NCBI GenBank assembly: GCA_028829895.1
Contig: CM054182.1
Span: 17,070,001 to 17,134,000 of the forward strand
From: Sinotaia quadrata
Taxonomy: Eukaryota > Mollusca > Gastropoda > Architaenioglossa > Viviparidae
Reading direction: 5' to 3'
DNA: 64,000 nucleotides
Both the position numbers and the translations under genes were made by a program. The notes below the pieces were generated by a model that was not told where the DNA came from, made no database searches, and saw nothing but the letters and a program-made list of their open reading frames with translations. This document shows, piece after piece, positions 32,601-41,500 of this stretch (position 1 is the first letter of the stretch; every line of letters starts with the position of its first letter).

Positions 32601-35600
32601 CTACTTTTTTGATTGTGAGTCTAGCTTGCTTTAAATAGTGTTCAGAAATGTGAAGTGAGTTTATTTTTATTTAAGATTTTGAACATGTAAATTTTTTATT
32701 TTTCAGAGATGAATTTTCAAACTAAGTTAACTGATTTAAACACCGATTCATTTTATTATATTATATTATATTATATTAGCTTATTATTTAACACTGTACT
32801 ATAAAAGTTTGAGCAAAAAGTATTTACATATTTACTGATGGTGTTTTGCAGTTTATCATTGATAAGAATTACACTTTGCTTTGTGATAATAGCATGTAAC
32901 ACTTTATGACAAAACTTTGTTTAGCGGAAGTGATTGTTTATTTTCTTGCGACACACTGTATGTTGGCACACAATGAAGTCCGCCATGAGACTGTTATGCA
33001 GATGTTCTGCCAGGCTCTCCAGCAAGCAGGAAAATCCATCCAAGCTGCTGATGGAGTGGAACCACTTGAGCATAGCTTGCCACAAGATTGCAGTGAGTTG
33101 GATTGTTTTTGTAATAGTCCTGCAATATAGTCCACCACAAAACTTACTTCAGCTTTTCCTTACCAGTCCAGTAATATAGTCCACCACAAAACTTATTTCA
33201 ACTTTTCTTTACCAGTCCAGTAATAGTCCACCACAAAACTTACTTCAACTTTTCTTTACCAGTCCAGTCATATAGTCCACCACAAAACTTACTTCAACTT
33301 TTCTTTACCAGTCCAGTAATATAGTCCACCACAAAACTTACTTCAGCTTTTCTTTACTAGTCCAGTAATATAGTCCACCACAAAACTTACTTCAGCTTTT
33401 CTTTACTAGTCCAGTAATATAGTCCACCACAAAACTTACTTCAACTTTTCCTTACCAGTCCAGTACTATAGTCCACCACAAGCTGTCTTGACAGCGAAAT
33501 GTCCCACTCTACCAAAAAAATATACTGGTAATTTTGCTTGTTACTCAATATTTGGCAGCAGACGGATGGAAAGAGATGAAATCTCTGTACATGAGAAATT
33601 TATACATATGAAGTGAGATGTCTTCACATAAATCCACGTTTCCAACATGAGTGTAAAAATCTTCCTTTCTCCCTTATATAGCCTCCCTAAAAGTTTTCAA
33701 AAACTTCCAGAAGCTTCATGTCTTGTGACATGATTTGTCCTTGAATGTTTATTTTTGTCGTGCCGCACGCTCTCTGTCATCAATTCTATTATGCATCAGC
33801 TTTCTTCTTTGTAAACAACATGTGATCAGTCATGTGTGATTACTCTAATTCACTCAATATATATCTCTTTAAATTTAACATGAAATGATAACACACACTG
33901 TGTCTACAATGTCTGTCTAGCTAAAGAGATCTTAGATGACTGTTACTGGAGTTACATAATACATATATGCATAATAACAAAACTCTGGTTACTTCCCCTA
34001 GTTTTGTTAGCGGTTTTTATTTGTGAAATAAAAAATTAATTTTTATTCATCCTTTCCTGTGACAACCATTAAAACTATTTGATCTAACTAATAATTACAG
34101 TCTTGGTTACCTCTTAGCCATTCTGATTTTCAGTATCTGCTGCATTTCAGTATATGTTACAATTCAGTATCTGCTGTGTATTTTTGTACCTCTTGCATCA
34201 TAAATTTTCACTGAGCTTGAGAAACCTTTTTATATTTGGATCTTATGCCTCCATTCTTTTCTTTCAGCTGTTGTGGTGCGGCTTGATGCATTTGTTACTT
34301 CGGAATCGACTCATGAAGAATTGTGCAAGGCACTCAAGGTGTCCAGTTTTCAAAATCGTAAACTTCGCATTCTTATTCGTCGTCTTGGTATTTCCTGTTT
34401 AGGTCATTCCAGAATTTCTCTTCTTCTACAACAAGTAGATCCAAAGGTAAGCTGACAGTGGAAACAAGTAGATCTACAGGTACGCTGTAATTAAAAATGA
34501 ATAGATCTACATGTCATATAAATGAATGACATGACACAGATTTGATAATGACAATCTTCACTAAAACAAAGTTGATTTCATATCAAACAAATCAGCTCAA
34601 AGTCAGTCATTACAGACAGAGTTAATGATTGAAAGGTGAAGGTGGTGGAAAGATAAGCCATGAATGGAAAGCATGCCTTGTAACAACACATATTCATATT
34701 CATGGAATAGCATGCCATGTAACAACACATATTCATTGTTTTATTATGACATTTTAACCTCCTTAACGTTCAGCCAGACAAATACTGTGCCCTGGGGACA
34801 TCATCATGTTCTCTACATGCAGGGCATTATATTACCTATCAGGATCTGCACTAATTAAAGTAAATATTTATGGCAATCAAATCAGTGGTTGGCGGTGAGT
34901 TTTGGAGACTTAATAGAGACTAGAGACTCAAAGAAGAATAGCAGTAATCAAGTGATTTATATGGTATTTTATATGTTAGCAATACATGTAAAAGTATTTG
35001 AATATTTCATACAGCTTTGAGTTTTCTAAGAGTGAGTGTACCAACATTTGTTTTGGGTGTAGAAAGCAGTTAAAACACTGATTAGATTTTGTTTGTTGTG
35101 TTTCCACAAATTGTTCATTTTAATTTTTCTGAAAAATTGGTACCTTGGTAATTTTTGATTGTCAAGAGGATGAAAAGAAATGATCACAGAATTATGAAAC
35201 TAGTGGACAGTATGGGTGGTACAAAAATATAGATTTCATGATGTTGGACTAAACAGTACTTTAAATTTTGCACAATTTTTTGGGCCATAGAGTGTTTCCA
35301 CTTAACTCATTTTATACATCTCTTTTCTAAATTAGGCAGATTTTATTTGTATTGGTCTAATGACTCATTTTTTTCTTTTACTTGCAGCAATTAACTGGCC
35401 TTCAGCTGCAATACAATGGCCTGACAGCAGATGACTTATCTCGCATTGCACCAGTTCTGAAAAGTCTGGTGTGCTTGGAATCCCTGGACCTGTCCACGAA
35501 CAGCATATTCTTCTACAGGCATCCAGAATCTGTTGTGGTTTTTGCTGAAGTTCTGCAAGCAATGCCTCATCTTCGCCGCCTCGACCTCAGCAACAACCGC

Positions 35601-36173
35601 TTGAAGATGCAGTTGCGACGAATTCTGGAGGCTGTCGAACAGCCGCTCACTTTCCTGGGTCTTGCAGGCTGCGGGTTGACTGTGTCAGATCTGACATACC
35701 TTTCCCAGTCCCACCACTGTTCAGCTTTGCAAGAGTTGGAATTAAGTGAGAACTCCCTCAAGTCTAGTGAACGGCAGATCATAAAGCTGCTCGACGCCAC
35801 CAAGTTGACTCTCCTTACACTAGAGCTGGAAGAGTGTGACATGGATGATCAGATTGTGCAGAGCATTATGCTGGCATTGTCCAGTCTCCAGTGTCTCATT
35901 TACCTGAACCTGGCCACAAATCGCATTTCGGGATTGTGTCTCATTTCTCTTGTGTCTTCTCTGTCTAAGATTGTGACCCTTCAGGCATTCAAATCATCTT
36001 ATCCCGTGGATTGCTATGACCTGGAAAACGATATTATGGAAGAACAAAAAAAGGCAGAGCTGGTGAACAAACTAAACACAGTATGCAACCACAGCAATGT
36101 TCCCACTCTGCGAAGCAAGGCAGTACAGCTGGTTCTTATGGAACTGGATAAAATTCCAGACGATACTGAGTAA
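20422..36173 (+). CDS. LRRC14: LRRC14-like PRAME-family leucine-rich-repeat protein, five coding exons
   Basis: Exons at 20422-20637, 32113-32368, 32925-33092, 34268-34446 and 35388-36173 join with compatible phases to 534 codons plus TAA; human LRRC14 is about 490 residues. The N-terminal half has a BC box (SLVELCAEYI, residues 39-48) and a Cul2 box (VPRQLCLPL, 62-70), then a TWP motif like the HTWPF of LRRC14. Exons 4-5 form irregular PRAME-type leucine-rich repeats and a C-terminal YPVDCYD signature close to the PFPVDCYE of LRRC14. Family knowledge: LRRC14 is a substrate receptor of CUL2-elongin BC ubiquitin ligases and restrains IKK-beta in NF-kB signalling. A retrotransposon sits in intron 1. 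Paralogues such as LRRC14B are the main alternative name. Confidence 0.9.
20638..21914 (+). other. LRRC14 intron 1, proximal part
   Basis: AT-rich intron sequence between the exon 1 donor and the 70-bp repeats. No exon, RNA gene or recognisable element was seen. Confidence 0.5.
21915..22135 (+). repeat. Tandem repeat of about 70 bp, interrupted by the retrotransposon
   Basis: Units read GTATGTCTTGGCACATTTTG, CTTTGACTGGGCTATT and TGTGTGACCATTTCTGTT. Three to four units precede the LTR, and a further unit resumes at 30717-30785 after the right LTR. Confidence 0.8.
22131..22135. repeat. Target-site duplication, left copy (ATGTC)
   Basis: ATGTC directly abuts the left LTR and is repeated at 30717-30721. 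A 5-bp duplication is typical of Ty3/gypsy integration. Confidence 0.93.
22136..23872 (-). repeat. 3' LTR of the retrotransposon (element orientation)
   Basis: Partner of the LTR at 28980-30716 and the same length. It directly follows the polypurine tract at 23874-23883. A 93-residue frame inside both LTRs opens with TTG rather than ATG and has no family match that I recognise, so it is not annotated as a gene. Confidence 0.97.
23873..23884 (-). promoter_or_regulatory. Polypurine tract
   Basis: The minus strand reads AAGAAGGGGG followed by T and then the LTR start TGTCACAG. This is the expected plus-strand primer site directly before the 3' LTR. Confidence 0.85.
24002..28516 (-). CDS. Gag-Pol polyprotein of the LTR retrotransposon (1504 aa, single frame)
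   Basis: One unbroken frame supplies structural and enzymatic proteins. Residues 40-190 form a highly charged coiled coil with repeated EAREL-EEKRSK units. About 205-370 is a capsid-like Gag domain. A CCHC zinc knuckle lies at C425, C428, H433, C438, and an aspartic-protease DTGA at 471-474. The integrase zinc motif is H656, H663, C693, C696; its core residues are D726, D786, E822 (35 residues between the last two), with a GPY/F-type tail near 963. Reverse transcriptase spans about 1100-1280 (D1174, LPFG 1207-1210, FFDD 1234-1237), and RNase H about 1380-1500 (D1385, E1424/E1426, D1451, D1494). Integrase ahead of RT is the Ty1/copia-like order, while the RT itself is Ty3/gypsy-like. No frameshift or stop separates Gag from Pol. 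The start is the first ATG, 463 bp after the 5' LTR. Confidence 0.95.
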   Translation of the reverse strand: MAELVNIKKELMAMGREFGYEKAELKKYVDEEIAKWYVAKENEAKEARELEEKRSKEARELEEKGSKEARELEEKRSKEAIELEDKRQLARQLEMKDLRELEEKRELAKQLEMQTLRELEEKRAKEARDFKEKEIQDMREIELLKIQSARDLEDKRQEVEERKLKLKARAHQEQLELAKQEVTAREKLLDGTAKQQAELNKPRTRLAFFNPEVETIDEFLTRFDSFIANFNYSDIEKKQQLGQILQGESSRAFTDLTRDPAITYADLKTGLMRTFQCTAEGFRKMFRRAIPKANDTMQAFGTRLRHYLDRWIDLTDIQKTYEGLFDLILRDQFLHIAPPAMTTYLQRNPPTNFSDMLKLADTYNDYPDPVITRSGPRPPPTNRQKYTPKPNRPMTKSEKTEPVQRTYTKSQDVRRHTRDSPPMTCYTCKGKGHSSQNCPSPRDVKVCTETGATLKTQQATVNGQKVKILVDTGASISCINAKLVRPEQYLRGSVRIRCVMGHLSTCPRATVHVTSSVFSGTVTAAVIRDMQFGFILSPGQCDTHTDGIYPVLPVTTRAQRERSKQGPPALKIVENTFPQLTPSQLSHLQQEDKSLSSMLKLARKNTITSSKYATITYFLKDGLAFRRTDFKENDTRSTTCLFTPTPLRQLILSFAHDSIMSGHQGARRTEQRIREDFFWPGLSRDVRSYVRTCTQCQQHIDRGRVSRVPLEIVPTVEEPFLKVAVDIIGPIIPAAEGGYRYILTIVDFATRYPEAVALKGITAIEVADALIDVFSRTGVPREILSDQGTQFTSAMMAETMRLLACKQLFSSPYHAQSNGAVERFNGTIKKMLIKMASEQPDQWPRFLAPLLFAYRELPQESTGYSPFQLLYGRQPRGPLKLIKETWVKGDTVTDGKDVHTYVAELRQRLTETCHLAQENIREKQPRYKRNFDRTAVERDLEPGQLVLLLRPTHNNRMQMHWRGPYRVIKRVKQNDYSIQIGNKQKIYHINMLKRYYERSDEQIQNVNVALIQLEDSNFRTDMMSAETTPNPAVTVDQVEIDSNLTVEQRDAMSELLHRHARIFTDQPGHSDLVEHRIKLLSDKPIRLKQYPQKYESTKYIAEQVREMQKQGVIEQSISPYSSPVVLVKKKDGTLRFCVDYRQLNEITEFDAEPIPNQDELFAKLTKAHYFSKFDMCKGYWQLSVAIDDRPKTAFPTPLGLFQFCRLPFGLANAPATFARFMRKLPLESVNALNFFDDILVATGTWDQHLSSVGGLLDILERHRLTVKPSKVRAGFREIEFLGHIISDGQIGPNLDLTAAIRDMTLPTTKKQVRAVLGLVGYYRKFVPNFSTLLKPLTDLTGNKQPTKIRWTAECTTALEKVKDILTSKPVLQLPDFDKRFIVRTDASDEGLGAILLQETDDEYLPVAYASKKLLDRETRYSTIEKECLAIVWALKKFSAYLYSKPFILQCDHKPLTYLRTSMYDNARLTRWTLLLQEYSFVVEHIAGRENSGADALSRHAITAI
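28517..28955 (-). other. Retrotransposon 5' leader
   Basis: Non-coding stretch between the primer-binding site and the gag-pol ATG. It probably holds packaging and dimerisation signals, but none can be named. No open frame of note. Confidence 0.6.
28956..28979 (-). promoter_or_regulatory. Primer-binding-site candidate
   Basis: Two bases inside the 5' LTR the minus strand reads TGGTGACCACTGACCG (28977 downward). TGG complements the universal CCA tRNA tail, and the position is right for minus-strand priming. The tRNA species was not identified. Confidence 0.65.
28980..30716 (-). repeat. 5' LTR of the retrotransposon (element orientation)
   Basis: Direct repeat of 22136-23872 at a constant offset of 6844 with no indel. 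The one substitution I saw is A at 29184 against G at 22340. It starts and ends with the 8-bp inverted termini TGTCACAG/CTGTGACA. Promoter and polyadenylation sites should lie here, but I cannot place them with confidence. Confidence 0.97.
30717..30721. repeat. Target-site duplication, right copy (ATGTC)
   Basis: ATGTC directly abuts the right LTR and matches 22131-22135. The flanks are parts of the same interrupted tandem repeat (TGTATGTCTTGGCAC... against ATGTCTAGGCAC...), which confirms the junctions. Confidence 0.93.
30722..32112 (+). repeat. LRRC14 intron 1, distal part with degenerate 27-30 bp repeats
   Basis: From about 31190 to 31735 the sequence is a degenerate array of TATTTGTATGTAGTGGTTT-like units (also GTAATGGTTTGTACA). 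A higher-order unit of about 114 bp is duplicated near 31330-31540. The rest is AT-rich intron leading to the exon 2 acceptor. Confidence 0.7.
32113..32368 (+). CDS. LRRC14: LRRC14 exon 2
   Basis: The acceptor is TTGCTATAG and the exon starts GAAGCTTTGCGC; the donor is G|GTGTGC at 32369. It is 85 codons plus one base. It encodes the SIIKTWPMQTLLL motif, matching the LVHTWPFPLL region of LRRC14, and ends with YLDLTGFPT. An earlier donor (ACAG|GTTTTC at about 32357) would keep the same phase and drop four codons. Confidence 0.88.
32369..32924 (+). other. LRRC14 intron 2
   Basis: A 556-bp AT-rich intron with a short TTATA microsatellite at about 32753-32778. Nothing else recognised. Confidence 0.6.
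32925..33092 (+). CDS. LRRC14: LRRC14 exon 3
   Basis: The acceptor is TTTGTTTAG and the donor is CA|GTGAGT at 33093. It is 168 nt: two bases, 55 codons, one base. The start is phase-compatible with exon 2. The encoded linker (HNEVRHETVMQMFCQAL and an acidic stretch) lies where LRRC14 has its variable region between the N-terminal domain and the repeats. Confidence 0.8.
33110..33480 (+). repeat. 49-bp tandem repeat in LRRC14 intron 3
   Basis: About seven to eight copies of a unit containing AGTCCACCACAAAACTTACT, TTTACCAGTCCAGTAATAT. Copies are close to identical. The array ends at the truncated LTR. Confidence 0.9.
33482..34064 (-). mobile_element. Truncated, diverged LTR of a related retrotransposon
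   Basis: This segment of LRRC14 intron 3 aligns by eye to about the right-hand 620 bp of the intact LTRs in the same orientation. Shared landmarks are CAGACGGATGGAAAGAGAT, AACTTCCAGAAGCT, TGTGACATGATTT, AAAGAGATCTTAG, TTTTGTTAGCGGTTTT and the terminal CCTGTGACA. Many substitutions and small indels show that it is much older than the intron 1 element. The rest of the LTR and the internal region are missing; the broken edge abuts a 49-bp tandem array. Confidence 0.88.
34268..34446 (+). CDS. LRRC14: LRRC14 exon 4
   Basis: The acceptor is TTCTTTCAG and the donor is AAG|GTAAGC at 34447. It encodes VVVRLDAFVTSESTHEELCK and a following leucine-rich stretch. This corresponds to the VRVDLRVN...LREAL segment that opens the repeat domain of LRRC14. 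Confidence 0.88.
34447..35387 (+). other. LRRC14 intron 4
   Basis: Intron of 941 bp with a short duplication of ATGCCATGTAACAACACATATTC-like sequence near 34665-34735. No other feature seen. Confidence 0.55.
35388..36173 (+). CDS. LRRC14: LRRC14 exon 5 (leucine-rich repeats, C-terminus)
   Basis: The acceptor is CTTGCAG before CAATTAACTGGC. It has 261 codons and TAA. The leucine-rich repeats are visible as LxxLxLxxN-type strands: LQLQYNGL, LESLDLSTNSI, LRRLDLSNNRL, LTFLGLAGCGL, LQELELSENSL, LLTLELEECDM, LIYLNLATNRI. The YPVDCYD motif near residue 485 is a family marker. Confidence 0.93.
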   Translation, partial: QLTGLQLQYNGLTADDLSRIAPVLKSLVCLESLDLSTNSIFFYRHPESVVVFAEVLQAMPHLRRLDLSNNRLKMQLRRILEAVEQPLTFLGLAGCGLTVSDLTYLSQSHHCSALQELELSENSLKSSERQIIKLLDATKLTLLTLELEECDMDDQIVQSIMLALSSLQCLIYLNLATNRISGLCLISLVSSLSKIVTLQAFKSSYPVDCYDLENDIMEEQKKAELVNKLNTVCNHSNVPTLRSKAVQLVLMELDKIPDDTE

Positions 36174-36735
36174 TTGTGCAAATAATGATTTTGTAAAACT
36201 TTTTTTAAGTGGATAATTTTGTTTTGTTCATATTAAAAGACAAAGATCTTTCAACATAGAATCAGTCATGTATACTTTACCTATAAATAACTCACTGATC
36301 TAAGATAGATAAATGTTGTGTTTAGTTAATGTAAGATTACAAATGCCTGCTCTGTTATATTATTTTCTTGTGATATGAAAAGTTTTTCCAGCTAATGAAA
36401 TGAACTTCACTGTATTTATTTGAATACAATTATAAATGTTAATACTGTCTGAATAATTTATGAAATTTGCATACCTGTCATTACAAGTGCCACTAAAAAG
36501 TTATTTTGCACAGTATTTCTTTTGTTTGTTTATTTTTAAATTCAGAGTATAGGTAATTTCCTACCTAATTATCAGAATATTTGGAACAGAGCACTGAGGG
36601 GTGTTTCTTGGATCCAGTAGAAAAAGTGAATTATAAGGAAAGATTAGTTGAAATGTATATTTCATAAGTGGGTTTTAGTCTTTTTATAAGGATTATTGTA
36701 TACTCTTGATTATCCAGGCTAAAGGATGGGAGGGG
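36174..36735 (+). other. LRRC14: LRRC14 3' untranslated region and flank
   Basis: AT-rich non-coding sequence after the LRRC14 stop. An ATTAAA at about 36231 could serve as a polyadenylation signal for a short 3' end. Canonical AATAAA motifs occur further on, at 36786 and 36860, inside a tandem duplication. No other gene is visible. Confidence 0.5.
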
Positions 36736-36895
36736 TGGCATAGATACTTGAAAAACGTAAACTTCATATTTTTATTTTATTTTACAAATAAATATGTATG
36801 TATAACAACATAGATACTGAAAAACATAAACTTCATATTTTTATTTTATTTTATTTTACAAATAAATATGTATGTATAACAACTTATTTTAACTA
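36735..36895 (+). repeat. Two-copy tandem duplication carrying AATAAA
   Basis: A segment of about 70 bp is present twice (GATACTGAAAAACATAAAC, then a TTTTATTT run and AAATAAATATGTATG). Each copy carries an AATAAA that could end LRRC14 transcripts. The copies differ by one extra TTTTA unit. Confidence 0.75.
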
Positions 36896-37310
36896 TAGTG
36901 CTCTTGCTGCATATATATATAATTTAAACAGATAATCTATTATTACTGCTTGTTTTGAGAATCAGCAAGAAATAAAATTATCCAGAAGAAATTATGCCAC
37001 TATTTCAGTATTTGCCATGCTAAGAAACAAAAGTTTACTCACTTCTATAGCTACTTAAATTGAGCATGACACTCCACATTCTGGCTTTTATTGCTTGCTA
37101 TCAAGAAGATAAAACATATGTTGATAATAAGAAAAAATTTTGAGAATAATTTTATATTGTTCATTTGTTGCTAACTGCTTTCAAATTTTACCCAATCATA
37201 GTAATTAGTATATATCTATAAGTATCTGAGCACATTTATAAACAAACACTAACAGAGTTTGAATTTAAATGTTTGAGTCTGTTATATGAACTATTATATT
37301 TATTGTTGAC
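36896..37310. other. Unassigned AT-rich stretch
   Basis: No feature recognised. Confidence 0.4.
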
Positions 37311-37314
37311 TCTC

Positions 37315-38260
37315 CCAAATGTTTGTTAGTAAACAATACCATTGTTTAAGTCTGTTAGTAAACAATACCATTGTTTAAGTCTGTTAGTAAACACTACCAT
37401 TGTTTAAGTCTGTTAGTAAACACTACCATTGTTTAAGTCTGTTAGTAAACAATACCATTGTTTAAGTCTGTTAGTAAACACTAGCATTGTTTCAGTCTGT
37501 TAGTAAAACTGCCATTGTTTCGGTCTTTTAGTAAACACTACCATTGTTTAAGTCTGTTAGTAAACACTACCATTGTTTAAGTCTGTTAGTAAACACTACC
37601 ATTGTTTCAGTCTGTTAGTAAAACTGCCATTGTTTCGGTCTTTTAGTAAACACTACCATTGTTTAAGTCTGTTAGTAAACACAACCATTGTTTAAGTCTG
37701 TTAGTAAACACTACCATTGTTTAAGTCTGTGAGTAAACGCTACCATTGTTTCAGTCTGTTAGTAAAACTGCCATTGTTTCGGTCTTTTAGTAAACACTAC
37801 AATTGTTTAAGTCTCTTAGTAAACACTACCATTGTTTCAGTCTGTTAGTAAACACTACCATTGTTTCAGTCTTTTAGTAAACTCTACCACTGTTTGACTT
37901 TGAGTCTGTTAGTAAACACCACCATTGTTTAAGTCTTTTAGTAAACACTACCACTGTTTGACTTTGAGTCTGTTAGTAAACACTACCATTGTTTTAACTT
38001 TGAGTCTGTTAGTAAACACTACAATTGTTTGAGTCTGTTAGTAAACACTACCATTGCTTAAGTGTGTTAGTAAACACTACCATTGTTTCAGTCTGTTAGA
38101 AAACACTACTATTGCTTAATTGTGTTAGTAAACACTACCATTGTTTCAGTCTATTAGTAAACACTACTATTGCCTGAGTCTGTTAGAAAACACTACCCAT
38201 TGTTTTAATATGTTAGCAAACACATTATTTTTTGAATCTTTTACTAGTAAACTCCATTGT
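37315..38260 (+). repeat. 29-30 bp satellite, forward arm
   Basis: About thirty units of AGTCTGTTAGTAAACACTAC plus CATTGTTTA. A three-unit higher-order repeat (with GTAAAACTGCCATTGTTTCG) recurs at about 37.50, 37.62 and 37.76 kb. Confidence 0.93.
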
Positions 38261-38459
38261 TTGAGTCTAAGTGGACTGAAGCAAAGCAAGACTAAGAAAA
38301 AAATACAAAATGGACTTGTTCACTCCTAAGTGCAGCCACGTTTAGATCAGATTCTAGTGAACAATCCTCAGGTGAAAGAAAAAAGTGAAAATGAGCCTAA
38401 GCATTTAATAAGATAACCCACGCCTACTCCTAAATTCAGATATTTGAAAGTTTAATAGT

Positions 38460-38890
38460 TGTAGTATTTATTAACAAGTGTTTACTAACAGACTCATACA
38501 TTGGTAGTGTTTATCCACAGAATCAAACATTTTATACTTAAACATTGGTAGTTTTTACTAACAGACCCAAACATTTGAAGTGTTTACTAACACACTTGTA
38601 GTGTTTACCAACAAAATCAAACAATGATACTTGATAAAATGATAGTGTTTACTTGCAGTATCAAACATTTGAAATGTTTACTAACAGACTCAAACAATTG
38701 TAGTGTTTACTAACAGATTAAGCAATGACATTGTTTACCAACAGAATCAAACATTTAAACTCAAACATTGATAGTCTTCACTACCACTAGTACCAGACAA
38801 ACATTTAAAACTGTCAACCTGGTGGTGGTTACTAACAGAGTCAAACGTTTAGACTCAAACAATCATAGCATTTAAATAAGAGACTTAAAA
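38460..38890 (-). repeat. Same satellite in reverse orientation
   Basis: Units such as TAGTGTTTACTAACAGACTC and CAAACATTGGTAG are the reverse complement of the satellite at 37315-38260, separated from it by about 200 bp of other sequence. The copies are more diverged than the forward arm. Confidence 0.85.
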
Positions 38891-39059
38891 AGTAATGGTA
38901 GTGCCATGACAAGCATTTCATTGCTATTAAATTATACATTTTAATGTATTGATGAATCATAATTATTATTCAGTTAATATTAAAATAGAGTTATATGAAA
39001 TGTGAAATTTGAGTTATATGAATGTTAAAGAAACTTAGTTAATATTGTGTTACGAATGT

Positions 39060-39370
39060 TGTCATATGAGCATAAATGTATACTTGGGTAGATGAGAGGG
39101 ATAGCAGTATATATGGGTGAGGGTATCTGATAGTGATGACACTAAGTATATGTGCATGAGGAAAGATGAGAATGATGACAGTTCGTGTGGATAAAGGTAG
39201 ATGAGTTGGGGTAACTATATGTGGGTGAGAGTAGATGAGAGGGATGACACTATATGTGTGCAAGGGAGATGAGAGTGATGACTGTTCATGTGTACAAAGG
39301 TAGATGAGATGGGGTAGCTATATGTGTGCAAGGGTAGATGAGAGGGGTAACTATATGTGGGTGAGAGTAT
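39060..39370 (+). repeat. Degenerate GATGAGAG-type repeats
   Basis: Diverged units of TATATGTGGGTGAGAGTAGA and TGAGAGTGATGAC. The minus frame through them is not a gene. Confidence 0.75.
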
Positions 39371-40290
39371 ATGGTTGAGTGTTGATACTAATGATAGGAA
39401 TTAGTGTAGTAACAGCAATTAACAGTCATATCGTAGCAGTAAGTCTGGATAAGGGTAAGCATGACTAGGTAACAATCACTCTGATTGAAAGTAAAACCAG
39501 AAGACCCTTTCAGGGACTAATGGAAGCTCCCTAGCTGGTACGATAAAATTAAGGGGTTTGGAAAAGACTTTCTACAGATTCTTCATTAAGTCTTTGATTA
39601 TCTCCTGTTTCTGTAAAATACTTCTGTCTCCTGTCTTCTGATTTTACTAATCACTGGTTTTACTTTGGCACTATCCTGTTAAATGTTTCTTGTCTTTAGT
39701 TGAGATATATGTATTCTTCTTAAATCTGAATGTGATAATTTAATTTAATGAAATAGTACAGTAAGGTCCCCATTTATTTATTCTCATTTTCTCTTTTTCT
39801 ATTATTTCAAATTTTTTCTTGACTTGTATTTCAATGTTTCCCTGCAGATAAGAATATCCATTATGTTTGCACACGTCTTAGTTAATTAAATTCATGCATA
39901 ATACCTCATTTTGTTTTTTATTATTTTTCTCTCCTGGTGGGCAGTTTGAAAATGTTTGCACATATTTTCAGTCGGACATAACTTTACTCATCATTACTCT
40001 TATCTATCTATCTTTATATATCCATAATTTTTCTTGTCCTTCCAAAATCCTGAGAAAGCATAGATTAATACAACCCCACCCCTACCCCCAACTCACTATC
40101 CGGGTAAGGAATAAAGGATATGTATTTGGGTGACGGAATAAATAGCAGGATCTAATTTGTTTTAGAATTAGAAATATTTACATAAATATAAGTAAATTTC
40201 TCCCCCCCAAAAACCCAATTTGACATCATTCAAAACTATACACAATATTTAGCCTGTTGATTTCTCCATTGGAAATACTTCATGTGATAA
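39371..40290. other. Unassigned stretch
   Basis: Low-complexity AT-rich sequence with a short C run at about 40202. No gene recognised. Confidence 0.4.
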
Positions 40291-40660
40291 CTCTAGTCTA
40301 AATAAAGTGTCTTCATGAGATAACTATAGTTATAAGACCCTTCAGAGATGTTTGCAAATATAGAGATTTCACATATAGTAAAAATTTCACAGATTTCACT
40401 ATAGATATATGACTTCTTATAATATCTGTAAATTAACAGTGCTCGTGATAACTGTGAATTAAGTGCATCTTTTGTTTGATGATCATGAATATAAGGAAAT
40501 CTTTGTATAATGACCGTAAATATAGTCACCCTTTCTGTGATAATGTAAATGCAGTGACTTCCTGAGATGACTGTAAATAAACTGAATTTTCATGTAATGA
40601 CTGGAAATAAAGCAAATCATTGTGTCAAAAGTGTAAATAAAAAGATGTCAATTGATGGCT
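40290..40660 (+). repeat. Degenerate repeats of about 34 bp
   Basis: Units of GATAACTGTAAATAAAGTG and ATGACTGTAAATA. Divergence is high. Confidence 0.6.
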
Positions 40661-40968
40661 GCCAATACTGACTCTTTATGCAGAATGATTCTTGGTGCAA
40701 CGACTGAAACAAAAAGTGACGTCATCTGTTGGTTGCAACACTGTGACTCGTCATGTTACTCCCCTAAATAACATACACAATGGCAGTTAAAGATTATGAC
40801 TGATCAGTCACGTTCCCCACCAATACCATTCGATGATCAAGCCAGCCTTAATGAAATATAATTATTTTGTCAAATTAATTGCTGATTCGTCTAGAGCATT
40901 ATTACAGGGATTTTGAATTCATTGATATGATGATGACACATCTTGCATGTCGGAACTTTAGAATAAGC

Positions 40969-41500
40969 TACAGTGAGTGCTGTAAAGCGCAATGTCCCAC
41001 ACACTACAGTGAGTGCTGTAAAGCGCAATGTCCCACACACTACAGTGAGTGCTGTAAAGCGCAATGTCCCACACACTACAGTGAGTGCTGTAAAGCGCAA
41101 TGTCCCACACACTACAGTGAGTGCTGTAAAGCGCAATGTCTCACACACTACAGTGAGTGCTGTAAAGCGCAATGTCCCACACACTACAGTGAGTGCTGTA
41201 AAGCGCAATGTCCCACACACTACAGTGAGTGTTGTAAAGTGCAATGTCCCACACACTACAGTCATCAGTGAGTGCTGTAAAGTGCAATGTCTCACACACT
41301 ACAGTGAGTGTTGTAAAGTGCAATGTCCCACACACTACAGTGAGTGCTGTAAAGTGCAATGTCCCACACACTACAGTGAGTGCTGTAAAGCGCAATGTCC
41401 CACACACTACAGTGAGTGCTGTAAAGCGCAATGTCCCACACACTACAGTAAATGCTGTAAAGCGCAATGTCCCACACACTACAGTGAGTGCTGTAAAGCT
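40969..41500 (+). repeat. 36-bp tandem array, about fourteen copies
   Basis: Near-perfect copies of TACAGTGAGTGCTGTAAAGC plus GCAATGTCCCACACAC. One 6-bp disruption occurs near 41262. A period divisible by three keeps several frames open on both strands, which produces long repetitive frames with no start context, so no protein is called. Confidence 0.96.

Noticed and set aside
40969..41500. CRISPR-like array
   Set aside because: Repeats of 36 bp follow each other directly with no unique spacers, and the genome is eukaryotic.
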